DNA of 64,000 bases from Paratinospora sagittata (GCA_035771175.1 CM069602.1:7441001-7505000), one strand, 5' to 3'; positions 36,971 to 50,152 are shown, numbered from the stretch's first letter. The notes: a model not told the origin generated them from the sequence alone. A program made the numbers and translations.

Positions 36971-37680
36971 TCATATCAGGTCCTGTAAGTACCTTATCTT
37001 CCCAATCGGCCCAACACGGTGGTGACCTACATGGTCGAATAAGTAGATGAATCGAAGTGAAATGTAAGGAAAAATTGTAATCCTAGGTTTAAGTAATTTA
37101 TTGATTAAGTGGGTTAATTTTAATTGTTTTAGTTTTGGTCTGAATTTAAAATGCATATTTATTATTTTTACTATTTGTTTAGATATGATCAAATTGAATT
37201 GATATTAATTTTTAATAAAAATTAGGGCAAATCTATGTGGGAATGATATTTTTACTCATAATTATATTATTTGTCTACAATATTGTGCACTTGTAAAAAA
37301 TTAGGTACGGACGAGTACGTGTACATACAATGCCTCATACTAAAGCACATATATCGTATTTGTACCCGACCCGATTTAGATAATGGACAACAACAAGTAT
37401 TTGTCCGTATCCGTATGTTTTAAAAATCGGGTAGCCCAATTTTGTCCATGTAACCATATGTTTTTTAAAAGATATGTAGTAGTAAAGTATGTTTTTTCAA
37501 TAAAAAATAGAAATCTCATGCCAATAGTGATGAAAAACAAGGAAGATGACGAATATAACAAGAAAAAATAAAAATTCAATAAGAAGTATAAGTAAAAAAA
37601 ATAATTAATTGAGCCAGTTAATTCAGAATTCATTTGTACATTACATAGTCAAGAGAACATACTTTTCAAAATTCCCAATG
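36971..37680. other. Intergenic DNA, no gene seen
   Basis: AT-rich with long oligo-A/T tracts. The short frames present have low-complexity products. Confidence 0.4.
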
Positions 37681-38620
37681 AATAATACAAATGGTACAAA
37701 ATGTCGGCCCCATAAACCTTCACCCAGTCCACCCTAATTCCCTGTGAAAATTTGGATAAAAAAGGAATGAGCTTAACGCGCTCAGTGGGTAAAATAGTTC
37801 GTGAATATAACAATTAATAAAACAAACTTCATAATTAAATATCTTAAATACACATCAAAGCATCATAATCAATCAATATGTATGTATGCATGACACCATC
37901 TCGTAATGGTTTGATGAACATACATCGCCTGAGTTCACGTATAGATGTCCTTCCCCAGACGTAGTTAGGTTCTCATTGTCAATCAATTAATTAATTCGAA
38001 GTTGCTAATCAAGAATCTAATTTATCTACAAGTCTCTTTCGATGATGAGTAGAAATACCTTGGTTAAATAAATTTCTATATGTCCATGAAATTTAATTTA
38101 AAACAAGATTTATTAATATTATCTTCTCACTAATTACACATGTCGCATTAGTATATGTCTATCTCATGTGAACTCAATAGCTTTCGCCCTTTTAATCATG
38201 TGTTATTTTAATCAAATCAAAATCTAAAATCCCTCGGTCAAGATCATAAAGATTCATTAAATCATCTAATTAGTGATCAAGTAATTAAAAGCAATAAGAA
38301 CAGATTAAAATAAACAACTCTAAATAAATTAAGTAAAATCTAATTTCATTCATAAAATCCAAGATCCATATAAGTTCCAATTGAAACCCTAAAAAATAAA
38401 ATTACTCCGTAACTAATTCTGTAAACTCAAAAACAATTAGGTTCAACATCATGAAAGAAGGAGAAATTAATACAAGGAATAAAGGAAGAAAAATAAATAA
38501 ACTAGCACGACTTCACCAAATCTGGATCTAGCTCTTCGCGCCGCTTCGATGTTGTTATTCTTCTTTTCCAATGCTTCAAAATCCTCTTCTTTTCATGAAT
38601 AATCCATTCTAAACTCTCTA
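37681..38620 (-). mobile_element. Probable decayed LTR fragment (gypsy-like)
   Basis: The segment ATGAGCTTAACGCGCTCAGT near 37770 and the general layout resemble the mid-part of the LTRs at 21-30 kb (GTGAGC...GCTCAGTGAATATAG) in minus orientation. Termini and a target-site duplication were not found. It may belong to the gypsy fragment at 36593-36970. Confidence 0.35.
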
Positions 38621-38974
38621 CTTTCTATTTATAATGTGTAAAAGAAAAATGAAACAAAAATACCCAAAATTCGCACTAACAAAATCTAGATTTAACTTGG
38701 ATTCCCCTGTGGCCGCGGCGCCCACCCACTGTTTTGGCCTTTTTTCTCTCCTTCTTCCCATTTTCTCCTTTGCTCCGCCACTTCATTTTCACTTTGATAC
38801 CTACAAAATAACACCAAAAACTAAGTAAATAAACTATATAAACATCATAATCTACTCTCATATCACACTAAAAACCATCTAAACACCTACACTGAAATCA
38901 ACTTATCCGTCACCCCTAGCTAAACCCGAGGATCTTTAGAATTTTTTCAATTTTTAAATTCATTCAAACCCAAA

Positions 38975-39500
38975 GATCTTCTGATACTGCACAACATCTG
39001 CTTCGACAATCTTGTGCGATATTTCCAAAAACGTAACTAACACAAATTAAGCCTTAAAATAACATTTTTTAGGCAAAATCACCGACCCAAATTGCCATAG
39101 GCACTGCACAACACCTCCTTCGACACTCTCCTGTGATCTCTCTAAATACGTAAAAAACACAAATTAAATATTCAAATAATGCTTTTTTAGGCAAAATCAC
39201 CGACCTAAATTACCTTAAGCACCACAAATTAAGTATTAAAATCAACAAGATTGCCGTAGTTCCCGGCGAGAGGATCCAATTCGGCGGCGGCCATTGAACA
39301 CGTAGCGAGTAGAGGTTCTCAGAAAATTGCGTGTGACCAGAATGCCTCACCACTCTTTGAGGTAAATATGTTCTCTTCCTGGAATCCTAACCCTAGCTTC
39401 CCGAAGCAGATTAATTGGTTATATTCCTCCAATTAAGCATTAAAATAACATTTTTTTAGGCAAAATCACCAACCCAAATTACCTTAGGCTCTGCAAATTA
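38975..39500 (+). repeat. Degenerate tandem repeat with GCAAAATCACCRACCYAAATT core
   Basis: The core recurs at about 39073, 39190 and 39462, each preceded by an oligo-T-AGG sequence and followed by CCWTARGC. A companion segment, CTGCACAACAYCTSCTTCGACA, occurs near 38985 and 39105. Unit spacing is about 115 bp for the first two and longer for the third, which is interrupted by GC-richer sequence. Confidence 0.6.
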
Positions 39501-39579
39501 AGTATTAAAATATTATTTTCTAATGCTTCTTACTTTTGGGGCCTGTCTCCGCTTATCCGATCGTGCTTGCTTCTTCCTC

Positions 39580-40090
39580 TCTCTAATCTCAATCCGATCG
39601 TTCAACTTTACAATTTTATCGTTCTTGCTTCTTCTTTTTTTTTTTTTTTTCTCTCTAATTCAATTCGATCTTTAGGGTTTTGATTTCAATTAATATAGAA
39701 TGAATGTGGGTTTACGGTTTTATGATTTTTTGTTCTCTCTATGTCCGCTTTCTCCAGGCAACAATTCCCAGATTTTTCGGATCGTTCATGTTTCCTTCTC
39801 ACTCTCTAATCTCAATCCGATCTTTAGGTTTAATAGTTCGATTTTGATTAATATGGATTGATGGTGGGTTTAGGGTTTTACAATATTCTCATCTCTCTAT
39901 CTTCGGTTGTTCTCTCCTATTTTCTGATTGTTCTTTGATTTAGGGTTTTATGGTGTTCTCTGTTTCTCTCCCGAACTTTCGGATCATTCTTCGGGTTTAG
40001 GGTTTTATGATATTCCCTTTTTTCTATCTTTGGTTTCTCTTCCAAACTTTTTCGATTGTTCTTCGGCAGGGTTTAGGGTTTTATGTTAGC
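39580..40090 (+). repeat. Telo-box-rich degenerate tandem repeat
   Basis: TTTAGGGTTTTA occurs near 39869, 39939, 39995 and 40072, with relatives at 39671 and 39708. Each lies in a unit with a CT-rich stretch and TCGATYSTTCTTCGG-like sequence. AAACCCTA telo-boxes are common in plant 5' leaders, so this could be promoter-like, but no gene follows directly. Confidence 0.6.
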
Positions 40091-41534
40091 TTCTCAAATA
40101 GTATGTAACTCACAATAGTATAAATAAATTATTCTAATATTTTTTTGAAAAATGAACTTTTAAGATGTAAGAAATATAATCAATTAGATCAAGAATAGTT
40201 TTTATGTATGGATTATTTCATCATTTAAAATAAAAATTATGTCCTTAACGCCCGTGTGCCTGTTTGATTTTTACTATTTACTAATAAAATCTTATCTAAG
40301 ATTTGTTGGTTTGTTATTATTATATTTAAGAAAAGTGGTGTCTTTAATTAATGTAGATGGACAAGATTGTCTTTGTGATTGAATAAGAATGAGGGTTGAC
40401 AGTGATATAAGATTATAACTGAGAATATTTAATTTGAAAAAAGAAGACATCATTTAAGAAGAAAAGGTTTAGACATAAAGTAATGCTAAAGAAACTTAAA
40501 TTCAAAAGCTAAAAATTTTTTTTTTACAAAATATAGTTCAGAATTTTTTTTATAATTATATAGTTCGACATGATAAAATTTTTTTATAAATAGTTATTAG
40601 GTAGTTATTTAATTATATAACTGTAACTTTTTTAAATATAATATAAATTTTTTTTTTCTGAAATAATTTCTATTTTCTCCGCAACTGAACCCATCCTTGG
40701 TGATGTGGCATCATCCGCACCACCGAATTTGTTTTCCTTTTGAATTCTACACCGTCCCATCAATGGTGATGGCTACATCATTTGAACATGGATTTTGAGT
40801 TTTTATTTTCTTTAGCATTACTTGAAAACAAATTCAAGGGAGTGGATGAGGCCGCATCACTCGCTGGTTTGAGTTTTTACCCATGTTCCAACCTGGCCCT
40901 AAACGCCACTGAAATCATGCGGCTCCAGGCGAACATCTTATACCCATGTGAGAGAGAAGTTGCTTTGAGCTGCAAAGTAACATTTGGTCTCCATTGTTAA
41001 ATTAGGTAAGCTTGCTTGGATCCTTGAATTAGACCATTGGCTGTACAATTTTTTATTTTAAATGAGTTCAATACCTAATCTATGGAGTAGGAAGGGAGGA
41101 ATCTTTTTTGGGGTTTTTTTTTTTTTTTTTTTTAATGAATTCGATTCTTCATTACTAGTTAAGACTCTAGCAGCAACAATACTGTTAATCACAATATTTT
41201 AAAATTTGAAAAATTCAATTTCATGTCCATTGATAACCTAACTAAAATAGAACATGAGATAGGATATTAAGGAACTGTAAAAGCTTATAGTCATTAGGAA
41301 GCCACTGATTGTTACCCATCATCGGATATGGCGGTGGAGAGAATAGAATTGTAATCCTCATAGTTTAATGAAAGAGTGAGTTTTCATGCAACAACTATAC
41401 ACCCAGAAACATGAGTATATGACCAAGCAATATATAAATATATATGATGATGAAGAATGGTGTCACAGAGGAACAAGTTCTTCCACAACAAATAACAACA
41501 CTTCAGCAATTTCCTTTAACCAACCCAATCACAT
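40091..41534. other. Intergenic DNA and 3' flank of the pseudogene receptor
   Basis: Positions about 40970-41400 are similar to 45430-45630, the 3' flank of the next receptor gene (ACATTTGGTCTCCATTGTTAA, AATGAGTTCAATACCTAAT, GTGAGTTTTCATG). A 72-codon frame at 40782-41000 is not recognised and not called. Confidence 0.5.
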
Positions 41535-44500
41535 TTAGATATTCATTAATTGCTGAAGTGAAATTGTCTGGACGGTGTGAGGAAGAGGTTTACTAGATGA
41601 AAATAGCTCCCTTGACACACTCAGCATGGTTGGCCTGGTTTGTGGATTCGAATCTATACATGCAATTGCAATTCTCACAACAAAAGCCAAATCCTGTGCA
41701 ACCTGTTGGTCTTCATCAGGGCAAGAAAGACGCCAGTCTAGGATATCCTTCGGCTTTATGTCTGAATGACCAAGTGGCTGTGACGATGATGACAAGGAGG
41801 AGGAGATAAGATCTCTAGGATGCCTTCCCATAATGGCTTCAAGTGCCACAACCCCAAAGCTATAAACATCACATTTTTCTGTCACAGATAAGGTGTAGGC
41901 AAGCTCTGCAATTTATAAGAACATTGTGAATGCAAAAGATCATCAATAAACAAGTTGATAGAAAATAATATCACATGTATAAATTAGATCACCTGGAGCT
42001 ATATACCCCTGAGTGCCTGCAAGGACTGTCCAATTGGATGAATCAGGCTTCAAAAGTCTAGCTGTGCCGAAATCAGAGATATGGGCATCAAATTCTTCAT
42101 CCAATAACACATTGTTGCTCAATATGTCTCGATGAATTATTGGTGGTGAGCAATCATAATGCATGTATGAGAGTGCATTACCCACACCCTTGATGATTTT
42201 CACTCTTTTAACCCAATCTAACTCTGCAGCTTTTGCCTCACTTCTTAAGACGGTAGCCAAGCTTCCATTTTCTACATACTCATACACCAAAAACATGCCT
42301 AGGTGGTGAGAGCAAAACCCGTATAATTTCACAATGTGACGATGGCATACTTGTGCTAGCACTTGTATTTCATTCTTGAACTTTTCTCCTCCATCATCTT
42401 CTGATCAATGTCCACTATCTGCAGTTTCTTCACTGCTACCACTTGTCCTGTTGGCAATTCTGCTTTGTAAACTTTTCCATAGCCTCCTTCGCCAATGCAG
42501 AATTTGGAGTCAAAATCTTCAATTGCTTCAATGATGTCCTTATATGCTATCTGTCCGTCATAGTTCCATGTTGAAAACAAATCCATGTTTGTTAATGCCA
42601 CCTCTATTTGCAATGTTTCTTCTCTATGTCCAAATATGTGCAACAAAATGCTAGAAATCAGCAGTACAAGGAGCACTACACTGAAAAGAGATACAAAAAA
42701 GATGATCATGAATTTGCGTCCATTCTTCCTTTCACCGGTTCTTGTGGGAGATGTGTTGCATGGATGCAAACCTTTGAAATTACCACATAAGCCTTTGTTG
42801 CCTTCCAAGGCCTCTGGTGTGGCATTTTGCAAGGACCAGATGCTGGGAACAGGGCCCTCTAAATCATTATGAGACAAATCAATAGCTTCCAAGCTGACCA
42901 TTTCAATGAGAGAAGAGGGAATGGAACCATTTAGGTGGTTGTGGGAGAGATTTAGTTTTTCTAACATTGTCAACTTCCCAAGCTGTGATGGTATTTCTCC
43001 GGTGAGTTTGTTTTGGCTAAGATCTAGCAAATTTTGCAGAACTACTAGATTGCCTATTTGAATCGGGATGCTTTCAACTAAAAAGTTGTTACTCAAACTC
43101 AAGTGCCGCAATTTTGAGCAGTCCCCAAGCTCCTCCGGAATTGATCAACTCAAATTGTTTCTGGAGAGGTCTAGAGACTCTAGATTGGCTAAATTACCTA
43201 ATCCTTTGGGCACTTGACCAGACAATTTGTTATCATTTAAGCTGAGGTCAATCAAAGAAGATAATTTGCCTAGTTCTTCTGGTATCTCTCCTGTAAGTTG
43301 GTTCAATGAGAAGTCAGGCACTCCTAGCTGCTCCAACTGGCCAAGGGTGGAAGGTATTGTACCACTTATCGTGTTTCCAGAGAATCTTAGCACGGTCAAA
43401 TTTCTACGTTCTCCCCAGCTTGATGAGAGCTCCCCATATAAGTATTTGAAGCTCAAATCAACATAAAAGAGGCTAGGAAGTGTTCCAAAGTCTTCTGTGA
43501 TAGTTCCTACAAGTTTGTTTCTTTCAAGTCGAATTCCTTTCAAGGTTGTGCAATTTTTAAAGCTATCTGGGATTGGACCTGTGAAATTGTTGTCATTGGC
43601 AGCTAGTTTTTCTAGTGATCCTCCCTGACATATTTGTTGGGGCAAGTGGCCCGAGAAGGAGTTATAACTCATTTGGAGATCAATGAAAGGTACTATGATT
43701 CCCAGTTCTTGCGGTATAGTGCCAGATAGCCGATTGATGAATATATACAAGCGATTTAGCTTGGTGCAGTTAAGGATAGTAGGAGGTAGGGGACCTGTGA
43801 GTTGGTTAGTAGCAATGTCTTGGTGATCAAGAATTTTCAGTTTGCCTATAGTGGAAGGTATGTAACCGGACAAAAAGTTATTGGACCAATCTATCATCGC
43901 TGTGCTCTCCATGCCATTCTTGAGGAATGGATCCAGACAGCATATTATCATACAACCATAATTGGAACAAACTGCTTAAATTACCCAAAGTAGGAGGAAT
44001 TTGACCAGTAAGATTGTTTTTACTTAGGTCCATTTGAGTCACATATTTAAGATTCCCTATTTCAGAAGGTATTGAACCTGTAAGACCATTTTGGAAGAGG
44101 TAGAAACTGCACAATTTCGTTAAGTTGCATAGAGATGGGGGAATGGAGCCAGTGAAATAGTTAGCCCCTAGAGTTAGATGGTTTAAATTGTGCAAATTGC
44201 CTATTTGGGAAGGGATTTCTCCAGTGAAAAAGTTGTAATCTAGATTAAGAACGACAAGTTCACTTGAATTTGCAAAGATTAAGGGATTTAGTTTACCCGT
44301 TAATGCGTTGCGATTAAGATTGAGATCCATGATTCAAGTGAGGTTAGTGAGTGAACTAGGTAAGGGACCTGAATATTTATTGACGGAGAGATGGAGGACA
44401 GTGAGTTTAGAAAGAACACCTATGTTATCAGGGATGGCTCCTGAGAGCAAATTTCCCCATAATTCGATGTAGCCGAGTTCAGGAAATGAGCTTAAGCTCA

Positions 44501-44798
44501 AGTTGTTGAGGGTACCTTGCAAGCCTGCTTGTGGCAAGGAAATGTTTGCGACACGATTGGCCAAGTTGCATATTATGCCGAACCAGTTGCATGGACTCAG
44601 CAATGAAGCCTCATGACTTATGTTTGGAAGAAGATCAGTGTCATCAGTTCTCTAGGAACCGAGAGCGGTAGTGTTTTGAAGACTTGCTTTCCACTGGAGA
44701 AGAGCTTGTGCTTCTATTGGTATATCACCTGATAACACTACTTCCATTGATGCAGCAAAAAGAAGATGCCATAGCAACAATAAAGTAAAACAAGGCAT
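41535..44798 (-). pseudogene. LRR receptor-like kinase pseudogene (copy 2)
   Basis: The whole MIK2-type layout is present: ATG at 44798, signal peptide, LRRNT, LRRs, membrane helix (near 42640-42710) and kinase. The intron (41906-41992) splits AP|E as in the intact copies. Reading is broken by in-frame stops at 44652-44654 (TGG to TAG after ALGS), 44334-44336 (probably CGA to TGA) and 43145-43147 (GGA to TGA). There are frameshifts near 43916 (two bases lost) and 42380 (one base lost in the AGTTTC context). The second exon, 41535-41905, is open and ends LQQLMNI, two residues short of its paralogues. Kinase motifs HRD and DFG survive. No functional receptor can be made from this frame. Confidence 0.93.
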
Positions 44799-45968
44799 TG
44801 TAGCTAGAAGTAGTAGTACTTGTCTACTAGCAACTGGGAGTAGTTTCTTGTATAAATATAAATATATGCTGTAACTGTTGGCGTGAATTTCAATACATAT
44901 TTAGTAGCACGGCATTTTCTTCTAAGCTATCATTCTAAAACGCATCTCTGGGTCTGGCTCCCTGTTCCTTAACAAATGGTTTTTAAGTAAGCAACTGTAG
45001 ATATGCTTAATATTAAATTAACAGTTTGTTGGCTTGCCTAGTGTGCCGGCATTTTGTATGAATACAATTTAGTTATAGTTATAAAAAGAGACTGCAGAAT
45101 GTAGAGACATTGTGGCCAACACCATACTACGTGAGTCCCTTAGATGTTTTGGGGACGTGCACTCTAGCGTTGGCACCCAGGGGTCTTTATACCTTCATGT
45201 TCATTAAATTATATTCATATATATATTTTTTCTTTTTTTTATTGTTTAATAAGATATATAAATGAAGCAATTTTAATCACAATAACAATCCAAAATCTAG
45301 GCATTCTTCGCCTTTAATCTTCTCGTGATTCAATTGATCTCTCTTTTGCCCTTCAATTTTTTCCTCCTCTTTGATGCACAGACATCTTCGATTTGAAGAC
45401 TGCAACTTGGTGATCTATGTGAAATAGAAGTCGCATTGAGACGAAAATAATGTTTGGTCTCCATCGTTTAATTAAGTTTAATTAGGCAATCCTTCCTTGC
45501 ACCCTTGAATTTGACAATTTTCTGTGTAATTTTGTATTGTAAATGAGTTCAATTACCTAAACTTTAGGTAATTTTTAACATAAATCCTCTTTATTAGTAG
45601 TTTTATTGAAAGGGTGAGTTTTCATGATTGATGAAGTGCAAAATTGTATTTTTCTTGGGGTCTCCCATGAAAGCTATGAAAATTACTCAATAAATTGTGG
45701 GATAGGGGCACATAGCCATAAAATTACTTTAATGAGTCTAATACCATTACCAGGAGATCACACTAAAAAGAAAACACTTCATAACATTATGATTTTCCAT
45801 CTTAGGGGTTGTACATGCTGTATATGAAAGTTTAAGATCCACTGGACATGTATGAACTGTCCTTTCAGATTAGTGTTACAACATAAATGTAGTTATCGAT
45901 AGAAACCATCACTTTAACAACCTTTGATTGTCTCCCACTTAAGCATATTTTTTCTTTCACCAATTCAA
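44799..45968. other. Intergenic: promoter of copy 2 and 3' flank of copy 3
   Basis: TTTCTTGTATAAATATAAAT at 44844-44863 aligns with the core promoters of copies 3 and 5. Positions about 45430-45968 share blocks with the 3' flanks of copy 2 and copy 5, including CACCAGGAGATCACACTAAA near 45750. No separate gene was seen. Confidence 0.55.
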
Positions 45969-48900
45969 TCACATTTGTAGATTCACTAGATGCTGTAGTG
46001 AGATCTTCTGGAATCTGTGAGGGAGAGGCCTCTTGGAAGCAATTAGCTCCCTGGACACGTTCAACATAGTTGGCCTGGTTTGTGGATTTGAGTCTATGCA
46101 TGCAATTGCAATTCTCACAACAAAAGCCAAATCCTGTGCAACTTGTTGGCCGTCATCAGTGCAAGAGAGACGCCAATCTAAAATATCCTTCAGCTTTATA
46201 CCTGGATGACCAATTGGCAGTGACAACGACAAGGAGGGGATGAGATCTCCTGGATGCCTTCCCATAATGGTTTCTAGTGCCACCACCCCAAAGCTATAAA
46301 CATCACATTTTTCTGTCACAGCTAAGGTGTAGGCAAGCTCTGCAATTGATATGAACACAAACTCTCATTGTGAATGCAACAGATCATCATCATATATAAT
46401 ATACAAAGTGAATAGAAAACAAAAACCACATATATAAATTAGATCACCTGGAGCTATATATCCCCGAGTGCCTGCAAGGGCTGTCCAATTGGATGAATCA
46501 GGCTTTAGAAGTCTGGCTGTTCCAAAATCAGAGATGCACGCATCAAATTCTTCATCTAACAAGACGTTGTTGCTTGATATGTCTCTATGAATTATGGGTG
46601 GAAAGCAGTCGTTATGCATGTATGAGAGAGCATGAGCTACACCCTTGATGACTTCCACCCTTTTTACCCAATCTAATTTTGTAGCTCTTGCATCATTTCT
46701 TAAGACAGTAGCCAAGCTTCCATTTTCCATATATTCATACACCGAAAACATGCCTAAGCGGTGAGAGCAAAACCCGTATAATTTCACAATGTTCCGATGA
46801 CGAATTTGTGCTAGCACCTGTATTTCATTCAAGAAACTTTTCTCCTCTAACATCTCCTGATCTGCATCCACTGGGTGAAGTTTCTTTACTGCTACCACTT
46901 GTCCTGTTGACAATTCTGCTTTGTAAACTCTTCCATATCCTCCTTCTCCAATGCAAAATTTGGAGTCAAAACCTTCAGTTGCTTCAACGATGTCTTCGTA
47001 TGCTATCTTTCCATCATAGTTCCGTATTGAAAACACGTCTCTGTTTGTTATCATTTCCTCTGTTTTCAATTTTTCTTCTTTCTGCCCAATTAGGTAAAAC
47101 AGACTCCCAGCAATCACCAGTACAAGAAACACTACGCTGAAAAGAGAAACAAAAACAATGATCCTGACCTTGTGTCCATTCTTCTTTTCACCTGTTCTGG
47201 TGGCTGATCTGTTGCATGTCTGCAGACCTTTGAATTCACCACATAAACCTTTGTTGCCTTCAAAATCCTCTGGAGTAGCATTTTGAAAGACTTTGAAGTT
47301 GGGAACAAGACCCTCTAAATCATTGTAAGATAGATCAAAGGATGACAAGCTGATCATCTCTCTGAGTGAAGATGGAATGGAACCATTAAGGTGGTTGTGG
47401 GAGAGATTCAGATTTTGTAACATGGACAACTTCCCAAGCTGTGGTGATATTCCTCCAGTGAGTTTGTTTTGACTAAGATCTAGTAAATCTTGTAGAGCAA
47501 CTAGATTGCCAATTTGAATTGGGATGCTTCCAACAACAAAGTTGTTGCTCAAACTCAAGTACCGCAATTTCGAGCAGTCCCCGAGTTCCTCTGGAATTGA
47601 TCCACTAAAATTGTTTGCAGAGAGGTCGAGGGACTCTAGATTTGCTAAGTTTCCTATTCCTTTGGGCACATGACCAGACAACCTGTTGTCATTTAGGCTG
47701 AGATTAAACAGTGAAGATAATTTGCCTAGTTCTTCCGGTATCTCTCCCACAAGTTGGTTCGATGAGAGGTCAAGCACTCCTAATTGCTGTAACTGGCCAA
47801 GGGTACTGGAAGGTAATTTTCCACTAATCTTATTTCTGGAGATTCTTAGCACGGTCAAATTTCTACATTCTCCCCAGCTCGACGAGAGCTCCCCATATAA
47901 ATCATTGTGGCTAAGATCAATATAATTAAGATTTGGATATATTCCAAAGCCGTTAGTGATATTTCCTACAAGTTTGTTTCTTTCAAGTCTGACTCTTATC
48001 AAGCTTGTGCAATTTTTCAAGCTTTCTGGGATAGGGCCTGTCAAATTGTTGTCATTTGCAGTTAATTTCTCAAGTGATCCACCCCGGCATATCTGTTGTG
48101 GCAAATGGCCGGAGAAGGAGTTATAACTCACTTGGAAATCAACCACTGGTACTAGCGTTCCTAGTTCTTGTGGTATAATGCCAGATAACTTATTGTTGAA
48201 TACATAGAGGCGAATTAGATTGGTGCAATTGACTAAAGCAGAAATGGGACCTGTGAGTTGGTTCGTGGCCAAGTCTAGGTGATCAAGAGTTTTCAATTTT
48301 CCGATAGTAGCAGGGATGGAACCTGTGAAAAGGTTATCAGACATATCCATGGTTCTTATGCTCTTCATATTTCCTATTTCTTCAGGGATGGAAGAAGACA
48401 ACATGTTGCTATACAGATATAGTAGGTTCAAACTGTTCATATTTCCTAAAGAAGGAGGGATTTGACCAATGAGATTGTTTTTACTAAGGTCCATCTGATA
48501 CAAAGATTTGAGGTTCCCAATATCAGAAGGTATTGGACCTGAGACACCATTTTGATAGAGGTTGAAAATGCGCAAATTCGTTAAGTTGCATAGAGAAGGA
48601 GGGATGGAGCCAGTGAAATGGTTACCTCCTAGTGTTAGATTGTATAAATTATGCAGGTTGCCTATTTGTGAGGGGATTTTTCCAGTGAAAAAATTGTAAT
48701 CAAGATGAAGAGTGGCAAGTTGACTTAAATTTGCAAAGAAGATAGGATCTATTGTACCCGTTACAGCATTGCGACTAAGATCGAGATCCACGAGTCGAGT
48801 GAGGTTAGCCAGTGAAGTAGGAAGAGGACCAGAAAATTTATTAACTGAGAGATGGAGGGCAGTGAGTTTTGAAAGAACCCCAATGTTATGAGGGAGGGGT

Positions 48901-49277
48901 CCTGAGAGTGAATTTTCCGATAACTCGATGTGGCCAAGTTCGGGAAATGAGGTGAAGCTCAAGTTGTCAAGGGTGCCGTGCAATCCTGCTCGTGGCAAGG
49001 AAATGTTTGTGACACGGTTGGCCGAGTTGCATGTTATGCCGAACCAGTTGCATGGACTTGGCAACGATGCTTCATGATGGCTTGTGTTACCAATACTCCA
49101 GGAACTGAGAGCAGTTGGGTTTTGAAGACTTGCTTTCCACCGGAGTAGAGCTTGTGCTTCTGTTGATATATCATCACCTGATGACACCAGTACTGTCATT
49201 GCAGCATGATAGTAAAAAGATGTAAGAAGGAGAGGCCATAGGGACAACAATAGAGTAGTACTCATGAAGGTAGGCAT
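45969..49277 (-). CDS. LRR receptor-like kinase, MIK2/At1g35710 type (copy 3, intact)
   Basis: Exons 46448-49277 and 45969-46339 encode 1,066 aa. A hydrophobic leader ([19 protein letters not shown]) precedes the LRRNT cap ([20 protein letters not shown]). About 23 LRRs follow, then a membrane helix (about 705-730) and an RD kinase with GEGGYG near 777, VAVKK lysine about 798, HRD aspartate about 899 and DFG aspartate about 917. Exon 2 gives [20 protein letters not shown] and the kinase C-lobe, ending LQHLVNLQM. The hinge reads MFSVYEY where paralogues have MFLVYEY. The intron is phase 1, 108 nt. From about LRR 8 to the end it is nearly identical to copy 5. Role inferred: plasma-membrane receptor for an apoplastic ligand. 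Confidence 0.94.
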
Positions 49278-49342
49278 GGTTACGATGTGGTAGCACGTAG
49301 TAATTCTTTGGTAGTGGATGATGAATGGCGTGGTTTCTTGTG

Positions 49343-49350
49343 TTTAAATA
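49343..49350 (-). promoter_or_regulatory. Core promoter (TATA-like) of receptor copy 3
   Basis: TATTTAAA on the minus strand lies 66 nt upstream of the ATG at 49277. The same box, spacing and flanks (GTTTCTTGTG on the plus strand) occur upstream of copy 5. Confidence 0.55.
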
Positions 49351-49529
49351 AGCTTGCATATGTTGTTAGTAATGTTAGCGTCATTTTCTTTACCCAAGTC
49401 AAGTTTTAAACAGTATTTATGAAGACGCTTCATCTAGATTTCCAGGGTGGTACATACCATATTAATTGTCTTGTTCACTTTCTTGGCTTACTGGGATGGA
49501 AGTAACTGAACTCAAATGGAAAGCATATA

Positions 49530-49975
49530 ATGAATTTTGTAGTTTATTTTATTAAACCACACAACTTCTTCTGTTCGGGTTATTCTTGCACTTGCTGTCC
49601 ATCTATATGTGCCAATTGGAGGGTTTTGTTGATTAGTAAAAGTCAAAGTCAGATCATGTATGTCTTTTGCATTGAGCTTTTTTATGGCTTGAAATTTGAG
49701 CATCTTCCCACTGTCTTACTCAGCTCGAATTTTCTGAACTCCAAGGCGAAGTCTTCTCTCTTTATTAAACATGTCGATGGTCATTGTCTCTTTGGGATTG
49801 TCAATGTGGATGACATTCTTATCACCGGCTCATGCTCCACTCTTATTCAGTGCTAAATTCAGCAACTGCAAAGTGAATTTGCGCTGAAAAACCTTGGAGA
49901 TTTACGTTAGTTTCTGGGTATTGAGGTGCACCTTGATGACTCGAGCATGTACTTGACATAATCGAATAACATATA
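49530..49975 (+). pseudogene. Ty1/copia reverse-transcriptase fragment
   Basis: Plus-strand frames give VRVILALAVHLYVPIG, then NSKAKSSLFIKHVDGHCLFG with VNVDDILITGSCSTLIQ, then LQSEFALKNLGDLR and FLGIEVHLDDSSMYLT. These are consecutive blocks of a copia reverse transcriptase; the canonical YVDDIL is VNVDDIL here. Stops and frame changes separate the pieces, and only this part of the element remains. Confidence 0.88.
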
Positions 49976-50152
49976 TGAATATCTTTAGCTCTACAATTTC
50001 TTTAAAATTGTGAATCCCATAAATCATGCTATCAAGCGCCACCTAAATATTATATTAGATTTTTCAAAACTCACAATTTTTCCTTTAAAATTACAAGATA
50101 AAAATGTTGATATTTTCATTTTAAATGTTTAAAATTCTTTTATGAGTTGTAT

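Noticed and set aside
46808..47925. Plus-strand frames inside the minus-strand receptor genes (also 57165-57825, 61313-62712)
   Set aside because: They are antisense shadows of LRR and kinase codons and repeat in each paralogue with the same frame.
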